Positions 8,298 through 17,101 are shown, counted from the stretch's first letter. The stretch is 64,000 bases of DNA from a bacterium HR40 (GCA_002898275.1 BEIQ01000003.1:186001-250000), one strand, 5' to 3'. The notes: generated by a model not told the origin, from the sequence alone. Program-made: numbers and translations.

Positions 8298-8783
8298 ATG
8301 CTCCGCCCGGTAGCGATCGTCCTCCTGTTCCTGCTCGCCCCTTTTCCCGCCTTCGCAGCCGACGGCATGCGGATGGCCGTCTTCCCGGTGGAGTTCGTCA
8401 ACACCAGCCTCGAGCCCACACGCGACGACGAACGGGTGCGGCTTGCCGCTTTCGATCGTCAGCTGCGCAGCGCACTCGAGGCGCGCGGCTATGCGATCGT
8501 CGATACCACCCCGGTAGCGGCGGAGATGGCCCGTTACGCGAGCCTGCGCGAGTGCAACGGCTGCGAACTCGGGCTTGCCCGTCGCCTCGGTGCCGAGCTC
8601 GTGGCTCTCGCTTGGGTGCAGAAGGTGAGCAATCTCATCCTCGAGATCACCGTGCGCATCGGCGAAGTGGAGACCGGCAAACTCCTCCATGCGGGCTCCG
8701 TGTCCATCCGCGGGAACACCGATGAGAGCTGGGCGCACGGCCTGCGTTATCTCCTGCGCTATGTCCTCTTCCGCGAGCGCTGA
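8298..8783 (+). CDS. Small exported protein, DUF2380/DUF3280-like
   Basis: A 161-residue product with a clear signal peptide (LLFLLAPFPAFAADG). The mature part starts with MRMAVFPVEFVNTSLEP, continues through a pair of cysteines (ECNGCELG) and VQKVSNLILEITV, and ends with GNTDESWAHGLRYLLR. This pattern is that of the DUF2380/DUF3280 group of small periplasmic proteins, some of which accompany PQQ-dehydrogenase genes. The fold resembles the penicillin-binding-protein-activator/TolB-N type of alpha-beta domain, which is my inference. It follows the xoxF terminator, so it probably has its own promoter. Its function is unknown; a role in quinoprotein maturation or regulation is only suggested by position. 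Confidence 0.72.
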   Translation: MLRPVAIVLLFLLAPFPAFAADGMRMAVFPVEFVNTSLEPTRDDERVRLAAFDRQLRSALEARGYAIVDTTPVAAEMARYASLRECNGCELGLARRLGAELVALAWVQKVSNLILEITVRIGEVETGKLLHAGSVSIRGNTDESWAHGLRYLLRYVLFRER

Positions 8784-8857
8784 CGGGTGCCACGAGGCGG
8801 CTCTTGCCGGTACCACCGTCGCGCGCCAGACTGCCCTCGCCCTCGGGAAAGCATGTC

Positions 8858-9220
8858 ATGGAACGCCCCTGGCAGTCGATCGTCGCCAGTCTCGCCCTTT
8901 GCCTCGCCGTGCTCTGGCATGGCTGGCGGATCTGGACCATCCAACAGCTGCCTCCGGAGGCCGCCGCCCAGACCTCCGATCTCCTTCTCTCGACGGTCTA
9001 CGGCATCTGGTATCTGGTGCTGCTCGTGGGCTTTCTCCGGGTCCAGGCGTGGGCGCGAGCCCTCTTCCTCTACGGCACGCCGCAGCTGTTCGCGATCGAG
9101 GTAGCGGTGCAGCTCATCGAGTACGATCCCTTGCCGACCGATCTGCGAGCCTCCTTCGTTGCCTGGCTGCTGCTGGCGCTCGCCCTCGCTCCTCGACGGG
9201 TCGCCCTCGCCTTCGACTGA
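8858..9220 (+). CDS. Small membrane protein, unknown function
   Basis: A 120-residue hydrophobic protein starting at MERPWQSIVASL. Three membrane segments are apparent: about 6-24, 44-62 (YGIWYLVLLVGFLRV) and 97-112 (SFVAWLLLALALA). The ATG at 8858 is preferred because an upstream GTG-like start at 8804 would add 18 low-complexity residues. It lies between the DUF2380-like gene and the HerA-like gene in the same direction. I recognise no family motif. Confidence 0.65.
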   Translation: MERPWQSIVASLALCLAVLWHGWRIWTIQQLPPEAAAQTSDLLLSTVYGIWYLVLLVGFLRVQAWARALFLYGTPQLFAIEVAVQLIEYDPLPTDLRASFVAWLLLALALAPRRVALAFD

Positions 9221-9305
9221 CGCACCGCTTAGCGCTTTCTCAACCCTTCCCGGCCATTCTCGAAGCGATCCCGAAGACGCGGTGAAGGCGGAGAAGGGCT
9301 CTTCC

Positions 9306-10871
9306 ATGGTCGGGGAGTCGCCGGTTGCCGTGGTGGCTGCCGTCGACGGCGGTCGCCTCCTCTGTCGGCTGGCTGCGACCACAGCCGCGAGCCCGCCGTT
9401 CGGCATCGGTGCGCTGCTCGTGGTGCCGGGCGAGGAGCGTGCCGTGCTCGCGCTCGTGCACGCGTTGCGCGCTGGCCGTCGCGGCGAGGACGAGGCCTTC
9501 GCCGAAGCGCAGCTGCTCGGCGAAGTCGAGGGACATGCCGGGGATTTCCGTTTCCGGCGGGGAGTCCGGAACCATCCGACCCTGGGCGCCCCGATGTTCG
9601 CTGCAAGCGCGGCGATCGAGCGGACGGTCTATGCAGTCGCGGGCAGCGTCGCAGTCACGATCGGCCGGGTACGGGGACGGGCTGCAGCGCCGGCAGCGCT
9701 GCTCCTCGAGGAGTTGCTCGGCAAGCATTTCGCCATTCTCGGCAGCACCGGCTCGGGGAAGTCCTCGGCCGTTGCCGTGCTGCTCCGCGCGCTCGTCGCG
9801 CAGTGTCCTTTTGCCCACATCGTGCTCGTCGATCCGCATGCCGAATATGGACGCGTATTCGGCGACCGGGCGCGGGTGCTCGATGCGCGTTCCCTGCGCC
9901 TTCCCTTCTGGCTCCTCACCTTCGAGGAACTCGCTTCGGTTCTCGCGCCCGGAAGCGGTCGGGTGGCGGATGCCCGTCGTGCCGTGCTCGAGGATGCCCT
10001 GCGTGCCGCCCGCCTCGCCGGTTGCCGCGATGAGGCGCGCCGCCTGCGGCTCACGGTGGACACGCCGATCCCCTACCGGCTCTCCGATCTCGAGGGCCAT
10101 TTGCGCACCGAGATGGGTCGGCTGGAGCGGGTGGACGGCACCGCTCCCTACCGGCAGCTGCTGATCCGGCTCGAGGCGGTTCGCGGCGATCCCCGCTACC
10201 GTTTCCTCTTTCCCGAGCTCGCCGTCACGGACGACATGCGGACCGTGCTCGCCGACCTGTTCCGGCTCGAGAATGACGGCCGGCGGGTGACGGTGCTCGA
10301 CACCACCGGTATGGCCTCGGATGTCGTCGACGTCCTGGTCTCCGTATTGTGTCGGCTGGCCTTCGACTACGGCCTGTGGAGCCCGCCCGAACATCGCCGG
10401 CCGCTGTTGTTGGTGTGCGAGGAGGCGCACCGCTATGTGCCGGCCGATGGCGCGACCGGCTTCGAGCCGACCCGCCGCGCCATCGACCGCATCGCCAAGG
10501 AAGGCCGCAAATATGGCATCGCCCTCGGCCTGGTCTCCCAGCGCCCCTCCGAGCTCTCCGCCTCCGCGCTGTCCCAATGCGGCACTCTCGTCGCCATGCG
10601 GCTCACCAACGACCGCGACCGCAGCTTCGTCGAGAATCTCCTACCGGACGGTTCGACATGGATGGTCCGGGCTTTACCGGCGCTCTCCACCGGCGAAGCG
10701 CTGATCGCCGGCGAGGCGGCACCGGTGCCGATGATCGCCCAATTCGATCCTCTGCCCGAAGAGGTGCGCCCAACCAGTGCCACCCCGCGCTTCTCCGAGC
10801 TCTGGTGTCGACCGCCCGAGGGAGCCGCGGCGCTCGGCGCCACGATCGAGCGCTGGCGCCACGAGACATGA
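9306..10871 (+). CDS. HerA-like (DUF87/VirB4-superfamily) ATPase
   Basis: The 521-residue protein begins with a small beta-barrel (HAS-barrel-like) domain and then a RecA-type ATPase. The Walker A is GSTGSGKSS (146-154), Walker B LLLVCEEAH (367-375), and a sensor/arginine region GLVSQRPSELSASALSQC follows. HerA forms hexameric DNA-translocating rings; in archaea it works with the NurA nuclease in end resection. No nurA-like nuclease or SIR2 partner is adjacent, so this looks like the solitary bacterial type rather than a defence pair. The ATG at 9306 with GGAGAAGGG before it is chosen over an upstream frame extension that overlaps the preceding membrane-protein gene. It converges on the hydratase gene with 17 bp between stops. 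Confidence 0.85.
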   Translation: MVGESPVAVVAAVDGGRLLCRLAATTAASPPFGIGALLVVPGEERAVLALVHALRAGRRGEDEAFAEAQLLGEVEGHAGDFRFRRGVRNHPTLGAPMFAASAAIERTVYAVAGSVAVTIGRVRGRAAAPAALLLEELLGKHFAILGSTGSGKSSAVAVLLRALVAQCPFAHIVLVDPHAEYGRVFGDRARVLDARSLRLPFWLLTFEELASVLAPGSGRVADARRAVLEDALRAARLAGCRDEARRLRLTVDTPIPYRLSDLEGHLRTEMGRLERVDGTAPYRQLLIRLEAVRGDPRYRFLFPELAVTDDMRTVLADLFRLENDGRRVTVLDTTGMASDVVDVLVSVLCRLAFDYGLWSPPEHRRPLLLVCEEAHRYVPADGATGFEPTRRAIDRIAKEGRKYGIALGLVSQRPSELSASALSQCGTLVAMRLTNDRDRSFVENLLPDGSTWMVRALPALSTGEALIAGEAAPVPMIAQFDPLPEEVRPTSATPRFSELWCRPPEGAAALGATIERWRHET

Positions 10872-10888
10872 GGTTCAAGACCCCGAGC

Positions 10889-11671
10889 CTAGACGAACTG
10901 GAGATCGACCGCGCCGAGCTGGTCGATCTCGATGCGTACGCTCGCCGGCCCGCGCAGCCACTGGGCGGCGGTGATGGTGCCCAGGCTCACGAAGCTTCCC
11001 GCCGGCAGGCTGCGTCCGAGCCGTGCCATTTCGTTCGCGAGCCAGGCGAGCGCCGCGAACGGATGACCCATGAGCATGGCACTCCGATCCTCGGCGACCA
11101 GGCGCCCACCGACGAGGGTGCGGGCCCGCAGCGCCGCGAGCGCGAGCCTTTGCCAGCGATGGTGCTCGTATCCCAGCACACTCGCGGCGTTGAAGGCGTT
11201 GTCGGCGACGATCGTCGGAGCCCCCACATGGCGGTGATCGGTATAGCGATTGTCGACGATCTCGATCGCTGGCATCAGACTGGCGACGCACTCCGCCACC
11301 GTCTCCGGGGTCCAGGGCGCGCCCTCGGGTCCGAGGGGACGCCGGAGCCGCACCGCGATCTCGGTTTCGACCCCCGGCTCGACGAAATCGGCGCATCGCA
11401 AACGAGCGCCGGAACGGTACACGGTGCGGGCGAAGATCGCCCCGGCGATCGGCCGATCGGCGCGGATGAAGGCGCGCATGCGCTCGGTGGTGCCACCGAT
11501 CTTGAACCCGACGACCGGCCCCAATCGCGGCTCGAGCAGGCGGTTCGCGACCCATTGCACGGCATAGCCGTCGTCGATCGCGACCAGACCCGCAAGGCGG
11601 TCGAGGCGGCGGCGCTGGAGCCGTGCCGCTGCCACCTCGGCTGCTATCTTCCGCGCCTCGCCCTGCTCCAT
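10889..11671 (-). CDS. 2-keto-4-pentenoate hydratase / FAH-superfamily hydratase
   Basis: A 260-residue member of the 2-oxopent-4-enoate hydratase (MhpD/HpcG-type) branch of the fumarylacetoacetase superfamily. Supporting segments are VVGFKIGGTTE, AIFARTVY, VEPGVETEIAVRL, AIEIVDNRYTDH and the C-terminal PLAW-like MGHPFAALAWLANEM. These enzymes hydrate dienoates or decarboxylate 2-oxo-enoates in aromatic meta-cleavage pathways, using a divalent metal held by Glu residues. No meta-cleavage partner genes adjoin it, so its physiological substrate is open. It is divergent from the M20 peptidase gene (75 bp gap) and convergent with the HerA-like gene. Confidence 0.82.
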   Translation of the reverse strand: MEQGEARKIAAEVAAARLQRRRLDRLAGLVAIDDGYAVQWVANRLLEPRLGPVVGFKIGGTTERMRAFIRADRPIAGAIFARTVYRSGARLRCADFVEPGVETEIAVRLRRPLGPEGAPWTPETVAECVASLMPAIEIVDNRYTDHRHVGAPTIVADNAFNAASVLGYEHHRWQRLALAALRARTLVGGRLVAEDRSAMLMGHPFAALAWLANEMARLGRSLPAGSFVSLGTITAAQWLRGPASVRIEIDQLGAVDLQFV

Positions 11672-11691
11672 CTCCGGCCTCCCCGTAGCGT

Positions 11692-11720
11692 TTGACAGCC
11701 CCTGCGAGAGGCTTCTAGCC
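11692..11720 (+). promoter_or_regulatory. Candidate promoter of the M20 peptidase/racemase pair
   Basis: TTGACA (11692-11697) is followed after 17 bp by CTAGCC, 27 bp before the ATG at 11747. The -35 is perfect but the -10 is weak. It lies in the 75 bp gap between divergent genes. Confidence 0.45.
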
Positions 11721-11746
11721 TCGCTGCGGGTTCGGGAGAAGGCGGG

Positions 11747-13024
11747 ATGGACAGACTGTTCGCGGAGATCGAGGCACGCCGAGAGGAGATGGTCGAGCTC
11801 TGCCGCGAACTGGTGCGCATCCCGACGGTCAATCCACCGGGCGAGGCCTATGCACCCTGCGCCGAACTGCTCGGGCGCCGGCTCGCCCAGCGGGGGTTCG
11901 AGGTCCACTACCTGCGCGCCACCGACGAGCGCGCCGACAGCGACCGCTTTCCGCGGATCAACGTGGTGGCCCGCCGCGACGGCAAGACTCGCGGAAAGAC
12001 GGTGCACTTCAACGGGCACATCGATGTGGTGCCGGCGGGTGACGGCTGGACGGTCGATCCCTGGGCGGGCGAGGTGCACGACGGCCGCCTCTACGGTCGC
12101 GGCAGCTGCGACATGAAGGGCGGGATCGCCGCCGCTGTGATCGCGGTCGAGACCCTCGTCGACCTCTTTCCCGATCTGCCCGGGGCACTCGAGATCTCCG
12201 GCACGGTCGACGAGGAATCGGGCGGTTTTGCAGGGGTTGCCTTTCTCGCCCGAAAGGGGGTGTTGTCGAGGCCGCGGGTCGATCACGTCATCATCCCCGA
12301 ACCGCTCGACGTGGATCGGGTGTGCATTGGCCATCGCGGCGTGTGGTGGGCGGAGATCGAGACCCGCGGCCGCATCGCCCACGGCTCTATGCCCTTTCTC
12401 GGCGATTCCGCCATCCGCCACATGGGCGCGTTGCTCGCCCGCTTCGAACAGGAGCTGTTCCCGAGGCTCGCCCAGCGGCGGACGGCCATGCCCGTGGTGC
12501 CGGAAGCGGCGCGCGTCTCCACCCTCAACATCAACTCGATCCACGGCGGACAGCCCGAAGGGCTCGACGGCTTGCCGAGCCCCTGTGTCGCCGACAGCTG
12601 CCGCCTCGTCCTCGACCGTCGCTTCCTCGTCGAAGAGCGTATCGAGGACGTGCGCGGCGAGGTTGTCGCCATTCTCGAGGGCCTGGCTCGGGAACGCCCG
12701 GGTTTCCGCTGGCAGCTGCGCGACCTCATGACGGTGGAGCCGGTGCTCGTCGACCGCACGCTCCCCGTGCCGCGCACCGTAGCACAAGCCATCCGTCGGG
12801 TGCTCGGCCGCGAACCCGCGTTCGTCTGCTCCCCCGGCACCTATGACCAGAAGCACATCCTGCGGATCGGCAGGCTCGAGGACTGTGTCGCCTATGGACC
12901 GGGCATCCTCGACCTCGCCCACCAACCGGACGAGTTCGTGATCATCGACGACATGGTGGCATCGGCCAAAGTGATGGCGCTCGCCGCCCTCACGCTGCTC
13001 GAAGAGGGGAGGCTGCAGGGATGA
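11747..13024 (+). CDS. M20-family metallopeptidase (acetylornithine deacetylase / succinyl-diaminopimelate desuccinylase-like)
   Basis: The 425-residue cytoplasmic amidohydrolase has the M20 metal motif NGHIDVVPAGDGW at about 88-100, the second ligand region GRGSCDMKGG (catalytic Asp/Glu follow in GTVDEESGG) and a dimerisation domain from about 200 to 320 with ETRGRIAHGSMP. A late His in DLAHQPDEF completes the two-zinc site. Such enzymes remove N-acyl or amide groups from amino acids; the exact substrate cannot be read from sequence. It overlaps the following racemase-like gene by four bases (13021-13024), so they form one translational unit and may act on the same D- or N-substituted amino acid. 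Confidence 0.88.
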   Translation: MDRLFAEIEARREEMVELCRELVRIPTVNPPGEAYAPCAELLGRRLAQRGFEVHYLRATDERADSDRFPRINVVARRDGKTRGKTVHFNGHIDVVPAGDGWTVDPWAGEVHDGRLYGRGSCDMKGGIAAAVIAVETLVDLFPDLPGALEISGTVDEESGGFAGVAFLARKGVLSRPRVDHVIIPEPLDVDRVCIGHRGVWWAEIETRGRIAHGSMPFLGDSAIRHMGALLARFEQELFPRLAQRRTAMPVVPEAARVSTLNINSIHGGQPEGLDGLPSPCVADSCRLVLDRRFLVEERIEDVRGEVVAILEGLARERPGFRWQLRDLMTVEPVLVDRTLPVPRTVAQAIRRVLGREPAFVCSPGTYDQKHILRIGRLEDCVAYGPGILDLAHQPDEFVIIDDMVASAKVMALAALTLLEEGRLQG

Positions 13025-13692
13025 CGGGAGCTCTCGGGTTCTTCCACAGCGGAGCGATGCACGTGCCGGTGTTCGAGGCGATGGTGCGCGAGCTCGCGGG
13101 CGAGATTCCGATGCGCCATGCCGTCCGTGCCGATCTTTTGGAGCGCGCGCAGGTCGAGGGCGTGACCCTGGCGGTGCAGGAGGAGGTCGCCGCCGAGATC
13201 CTGGGGCTCGTCGAGACAGGCGCGGCGGTGGTCGTGTGCACTTGTTCCACCCTCGCCCCTGGGGCCGAGCTTGCCGCCGGCCGTACCCACGTCCCGGTGC
13301 TGCGCATCGATCGACCGATGGTGGAGCGGGCGCTCGACTGCGGCCGGCGCATCCTGATCGCCGCAGCCCTCGCGAGCACCCTCGCCCCGACCCGGGAGCT
13401 CGTGGAACGGGTGGCGGCCGAGCGGCGCGTCGTGCCGCTGATCCGCGAGCTGGTGGCGGAGGGCGCCTGGCCGCTCTTCGAGGCCGGAAACCGCGAAGAC
13501 TATGCCCGCACCATCGCCGCGGCAGTGCGGCCACGGGCGGGTGAGGCCGATGTCGTGATCCTCGCTCAGGCGTCGATGGCGCCTGCAGCCGCTCTCCTCG
13601 CCGATCTCGCCATACCCGTACTGGCGAGCCCGCGGCTCGGCCTCGAGCGGGCGCTCGCCCTGCGATCCCGTCGCCTCGCGGATCCCGCCTGA
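13021..13692 (+). CDS. Aspartate/glutamate racemase-superfamily protein
   Basis: A 223-residue protein with two alpha/beta halves. The first half carries the cysteine motif VVVCTCSTLAP near residue 75-86, typical of the Asp/Glu/hydantoin racemase superfamily. The second half has VVILAQASMAPAAALL where the family often has a second catalytic cysteine; here an Ala-Gln-Ala-Ser run replaces it. Loss of the second cysteine suggests a one-base enzyme such as a decarboxylase or lyase relative rather than a standard two-base racemase, which is an inference. It is coupled to the M20 gene by a four-base ATGA overlap. Confidence 0.72.
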   Translation: MTGALGFFHSGAMHVPVFEAMVRELAGEIPMRHAVRADLLERAQVEGVTLAVQEEVAAEILGLVETGAAVVVCTCSTLAPGAELAAGRTHVPVLRIDRPMVERALDCGRRILIAAALASTLAPTRELVERVAAERRVVPLIRELVAEGAWPLFEAGNREDYARTIAAAVRPRAGEADVVILAQASMAPAAALLADLAIPVLASPRLGLERALALRSRRLADPA

Positions 13693-13702
13693 CGGCAAAG
13701 GG

Positions 13703-13734
13703 GACCGGCCGCCACCTGCAGGCGGCGACCGGTC
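13703..13734 (+). terminator. Hairpin after the M20/racemase pair
   Basis: Arms GACCGG-CCGCC (13703-13713) and GGCGG-CGA-CCGGTC (13721-13734) pair with a three-base bulge around a seven-base loop, 10 bp after the stop at 13692. There is no T run, so it is a terminator-like stem rather than a classical one. Confidence 0.45.
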
Positions 13735-13844
13735 GACAATGCGATCGAGGTCCGAGCCGGCCCGGGGAGAGCAGGAAAAAGCGGTGAGAGAGTGGCCGGC
13801 GCTTCCTCTATGCCAGGCTTTCGCCGTGGCCGCTGTGCCCTTCG

Positions 13845-14678
13845 TCACAGGCTGGCCGGCACCCGCAGCTCCGCCACGCGGTGGGCAGCGACCGGGAGTT
13901 CGCGCCGGATCCGGCGCAGTGCCGCGAAATCGAGTTCGGCCGTGGCAAAACCCTCGCCGTCGGGGACCTGGGCGAGCACATGTCCCCAGGGGCCGACGAT
14001 CATCGCATGGCCGTAGTTCCAGCGCGTCTCGCCGGCCGTCGGATAGGGCCCCCATTGCGCCGGAGCGAGCACGTAGCACTGGGTCTCGATGGCGCGCGCC
14101 CGCAACAGGATTTCCCAGTGGTCCTTGCCGGTCTGCAGAGTGAAGGCGGCAGGCACGAGCAGCACCTCGGCACCGGCCTCGGCGAGCCGCAGATAGAGTT
14201 CGCCAAAGCGGAGGTCGTAGCAAATGCTGAGGCCGAGACGCACGCCCTCGACCTCGACGCTCACCACCTCGCGGCCGCGGCAGAAGACGTCCGACTCGCG
14301 ATAGGCCCGGCCGTCCGGGGTGACGACGTCGAAGAGATGGATCTTGCGGTAACGGGCGATCTCGCGACCGTCACGGTCGAAGACGACGGTGGTATTGTAC
14401 AAGCCGTCGACCGTGCGCTCGATCATGCTGCCACCGTGCACGAAAAGGCCGTGGCGCCGGGCGATCTCCCGCAGCATGCCATAGGCCTCGCCGTCCGGAA
14501 AGGTCTCGGCGGCAGCGAACTTGGCTTCGCGACTACCCCCGAGAAAGGTGAAGGTCTCGGGCAAGGCCACGAGGTCCGGACGTTCGCGGGCAATCGCCCG
14601 TTCCAGGAGCGTGCGCGCGCGCTCGAGGTTGGCGGCCTTGTCGTCGCGGCTGTTCATCTGGACGACGGTGACGCGCAT
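13845..14678 (-). CDS. Carbon-nitrogen hydrolase, Nit1/Nit2-type (omega-amidase / deaminated-glutathione amidase-like)
   Basis: This 277-residue nitrilase-superfamily enzyme shows the complete Glu-Lys-Cys triad: Glu41 in ALPETFTF, Lys112 in YRKIHLFD and Cys153 in SICYDLRF. LVPAAFT and HWEILLRARAIE match the Nit1/Nit2 branch, whose members hydrolyse deaminated glutathione or 2-oxo-amides such as alpha-ketoglutaramate. The ATG at 14678 gives the family's short MRVTVVQMNS start; an in-frame ATG 13 codons upstream adds nothing homologous. The gene lies just downstream of tRNA-Asp on the same strand. Confidence 0.88.
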   Translation of the reverse strand: MRVTVVQMNSRDDKAANLERARTLLERAIARERPDLVALPETFTFLGGSREAKFAAAETFPDGEAYGMLREIARRHGLFVHGGSMIERTVDGLYNTTVVFDRDGREIARYRKIHLFDVVTPDGRAYRESDVFCRGREVVSVEVEGVRLGLSICYDLRFGELYLRLAEAGAEVLLVPAAFTLQTGKDHWEILLRARAIETQCYVLAPAQWGPYPTAGETRWNYGHAMIVGPWGHVLAQVPDGEGFATAELDFAALRRIRRELPVAAHRVAELRVPASL

Positions 14679-14776
14679 GGGCAGCCCCGAAGCGGAAACC
14701 GCCCTTCGACATGGCACGGGCAGGGCACGCCGTCGAGTGCCGCCGGATCCTGGAAAGCGCGTTGCTCCGGAAGGGA

Positions 14777-14853
<77 letters not shown>

Positions 14854-14866
14854 GCAGCGCAGGCGG

Positions 14867-14895
14867 CATCTAGTCGGGCCGATGCCCCCTGTCAA
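14867..14895 (-). promoter_or_regulatory. Promoter of tRNA-Asp
   Basis: On the reverse strand TTGACA (14895-14890) is followed after 17 bp by TAGATG (14872-14867). The predicted transcription start lies about 7 bp before the tRNA 5' end at 14853. Hexamers and spacing fit a sigma-70 promoter well. Confidence 0.75.
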
Positions 14896-14921
14896 GCGCG
14901 CGCGACCGCTCCCCCGCACCC

Positions 14922-15953
14922 TCACGGGGCAGCCGGCCCGTCGTAACGCACCACCTGCTGATCGATCGCGCCGAAGATGGATCGTCCGGCCTCGTCGAGC
15001 ATCTCGATGCGCACCCGGTCGCCGAACCGCAGGAATGGCGTACGCGGCGCACCGTAGAGGAGGGTTTCGACCGTGCGTTGTTCGGCGATGCACGAATAAC
15101 CGCGCCCGCCTTCGGCGACCGGTCGTCCGGGCCCACCGTCGGGATCGCGGTTCGACACCGTGCCCGAGCCCACAATCGAGCCCGCGGCAAGCGGTCGCGT
15201 GCGCGCCGCGTGTGCGACGAGGTCGGCGAAGGAAAAGGTCATGTCGGTGCCGGCATCGGGCCAGCCGAAGAGCTGACCGTTGACGAACGAGCGAAGGGGC
15301 AGGTGCACCTTGCCGTCGCGCCAGGCTTCACCGAGCTCGTCCGGGGTGACGGCCACCGGCGAGAGCGAGGAGGAGGGCTTCGATTGAAAGAAACCGAAGC
15401 CCTTGGCCAGCTCTTGCGGGATCAGGTTTCTCAGGCTGACATCGTTGACGAGGACGAGCAGCCGCACATAGCCCAGCGCGCGTTCGGGCGGCGTGCCCAT
15501 CGGCACGTCGCCGGTGATCACTGCCACCTCCGCCTCGAAGTCGATGCCCCAGGCCTCGTCGGCCAGCCGGATGTCCTCGGTAGGCCCGAGAAAACTGTCC
15601 GATCCTCCCTGGTACATGAGGGGATCGGTCCAGAAGGAGGGCGGCATCTCCGCTCCCCGTGCCCGCCGCACCAGGGCCACATGGTTGACGTAGGCAGAAC
15701 CGTCGGCCCACTGATAGGCACGCGGCAACGGCGCCCGGCAGCGCGCGGGATCGAAAGCGAACGCCCCGGCCACCGCGCCGCGCTCGAGGGCTGCCGCTAC
15801 TTGCTCGAGACGCGGCGCGACCTGCGGCCAATCGTCGAGGGCCTGCTGCAAGGTGCGGGCGATCTCCGTCACCCGCACCGCACGGGTCAGATCCCGGGAG
15901 ACCAGGACGAGCGTGCCGTCCCGGCCACCCTCGGCCAGGGTTGCCAGCTTCAC
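14922..15953 (-). CDS. Fumarylacetoacetate hydrolase family protein (probable fumarylacetoacetase)
   Basis: The 343-residue protein has an N-terminal domain (about 1-90) and an FAH catalytic domain containing YQGGSDSFLGPTEDI, DFEAEVAVITGDVP (metal-binding acidic residues), LVNDVSLRNL, QSKPSSSLSPVAVTPDEL and the catalytic-loop GSGTVSNRD. The last step of homogentisate catabolism, cleavage of fumarylacetoacetate to fumarate and acetoacetate, is the likely reaction because the gene directly follows a homogentisate dioxygenase gene. I place the start at the GTG of 15953 (VKLATLAEGG). Its GTGA overlaps the stop of hmgA by three bases, a standard coupling; upstream in-frame ATGs lie inside hmgA. 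Confidence 0.85.
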   Translation of the reverse strand: MKLATLAEGGRDGTLVLVSRDLTRAVRVTEIARTLQQALDDWPQVAPRLEQVAAALERGAVAGAFAFDPARCRAPLPRAYQWADGSAYVNHVALVRRARGAEMPPSFWTDPLMYQGGSDSFLGPTEDIRLADEAWGIDFEAEVAVITGDVPMGTPPERALGYVRLLVLVNDVSLRNLIPQELAKGFGFFQSKPSSSLSPVAVTPDELGEAWRDGKVHLPLRSFVNGQLFGWPDAGTDMTFSFADLVAHAARTRPLAAGSIVGSGTVSNRDPDGGPGRPVAEGGRGYSCIAEQRTVETLLYGAPRTPFLRFGDRVRIEMLDEAGRSIFGAIDQQVVRYDGPAAP

Positions 15954-17101
15954 GAGGCGTGCGCCTCCGGTTCCCTCCAGCTGTCGCGATAGCCGTCGAA
16001 TTCCACCCCGGCAGGGAGTTCGCCCACCTCGAGCGGGTCGCGAGTGTCGATCATGACCGCATACTCGTCCGTCATCGGCTTGCGCGGTTCCCAAGCGGCG
16101 CGGATCGCCTTGGGATGTGGCCCGTGGGTGAAACCGCAGGGATGGAACGTCACCATCGCCGGCTCCACGTGATCGCGCGAGAAGAACTCGCCGGCATGAT
16201 AGAAGATGACTTCGTCGTAGTCATCGTTATTGTGATAGAACGGCACTTTCAACGCGTCGGGATCGGTCTCGAACGGCCGCGGCACGAAGGTGCAGACCAC
16301 GAAGCGGTGGGCGACCCAGGTGGTGTGCGCCGATGGCGGCAGATGGTAGCGGTGACTGGCGAGCGGCCGGATATCCTTCACATTGAGCCGCACCGGTGCG
16401 AGGTCGCCCTTCCAGCCCACCGCGTCGAGCGGGTTGAAGGGATAGGTGATGGTGGACAGCCGGTCCTGACGCTTGACCACCACCTTCCAGGTGCCGTCTG
16501 GGCCCCTTTCGTCGTACTGGGCGCGGAAGGTCTCGTCGATCCGGGGCGTGTCCAGCACCGCCGGGTCGAAGATGGCGTGCTGGCCGACGATGCCGCGATC
16601 GGGGAGCATGTAGGAGGATCCGGTGGCCTCGACGAGCAGCGCCGCGATCGGCTCCTCCGCCTCGATCCGCCACATGGTGCTGCGCGGCAGGATCACGTAG
16701 TCGCCCTGCGCGATGGCGAGATGGCCATAGTCGCAGAAGAGGTGCCCCTTGCCCCGGTGCACGAACAGCAGCTCGTCGCCGTCGGCGTTGCGCACGAGAT
16801 GGTCCATCTTCCGCGGCGCTCGCCAGAAACGCATCTTGCAGTGGGCGTTGAAGAGGAAGCGCGTGGCGTCCCAGGGCGAGGGATGCTCCTGCGCGATACG
16901 GTCGAGGTAGAAGGCGCGCGGCCGCAGCGGTCCCTCGAACCCGATCCAGCCGGTCGGCTTGTGGGTGTGGTAGATATGGGTCGCAGGGCCGAAGAAGCCC
17001 TCCTTGCCCATCTCGCGCTCGTAGAGATCGCGCGGGAAAGCGGCGTGCGCCTGGCGCGATGCCAGCCCCTCGCTGCGGGGAAAGGAGATGTACCTGCGCA
17101 T
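15950..17101 (-). CDS. hmgA: Homogentisate 1,2-dioxygenase
   Basis: A 383-residue cupin-type iron dioxygenase that opens homogentisate to maleylacetoacetate in tyrosine/phenylalanine breakdown. Visible marks are GDELLFVHRGKG, a second cupin with FYHNNDDYDEVIFYHAGEF and the C-terminal metal-ligand region VTFHPCGFTHGPHP. At 383 residues it belongs to the shorter bacterial group rather than the roughly 430-residue animal/Pseudomonas type. It is first in a two-gene leftward operon with the fumarylacetoacetase-like gene; no maleylacetoacetate isomerase or hydroxyphenylpyruvate dioxygenase gene is in the window. A MarR-type palindrome lies 67 bp before its start. Confidence 0.86.
   Translation of the reverse strand: MRRYISFPRSEGLASRQAHAAFPRDLYEREMGKEGFFGPATHIYHTHKPTGWIGFEGPLRPRAFYLDRIAQEHPSPWDATRFLFNAHCKMRFWRAPRKMDHLVRNADGDELLFVHRGKGHLFCDYGHLAIAQGDYVILPRSTMWRIEAEEPIAALLVEATGSSYMLPDRGIVGQHAIFDPAVLDTPRIDETFRAQYDERGPDGTWKVVVKRQDRLSTITYPFNPLDAVGWKGDLAPVRLNVKDIRPLASHRYHLPPSAHTTWVAHRFVVCTFVPRPFETDPDALKVPFYHNNDDYDEVIFYHAGEFFSRDHVEPAMVTFHPCGFTHGPHPKAIRAAWEPRKPMTDEYAVMIDTRDPLEVGELPAGVEFDGYRDSWREPEAHAS

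Noticed and set aside
9306-10871. HerA as part of an antiphage defence pair.
   Set aside because: No SIR2, DUF4297 or nuclease gene lies next to it; its neighbours are metabolic or membrane genes.
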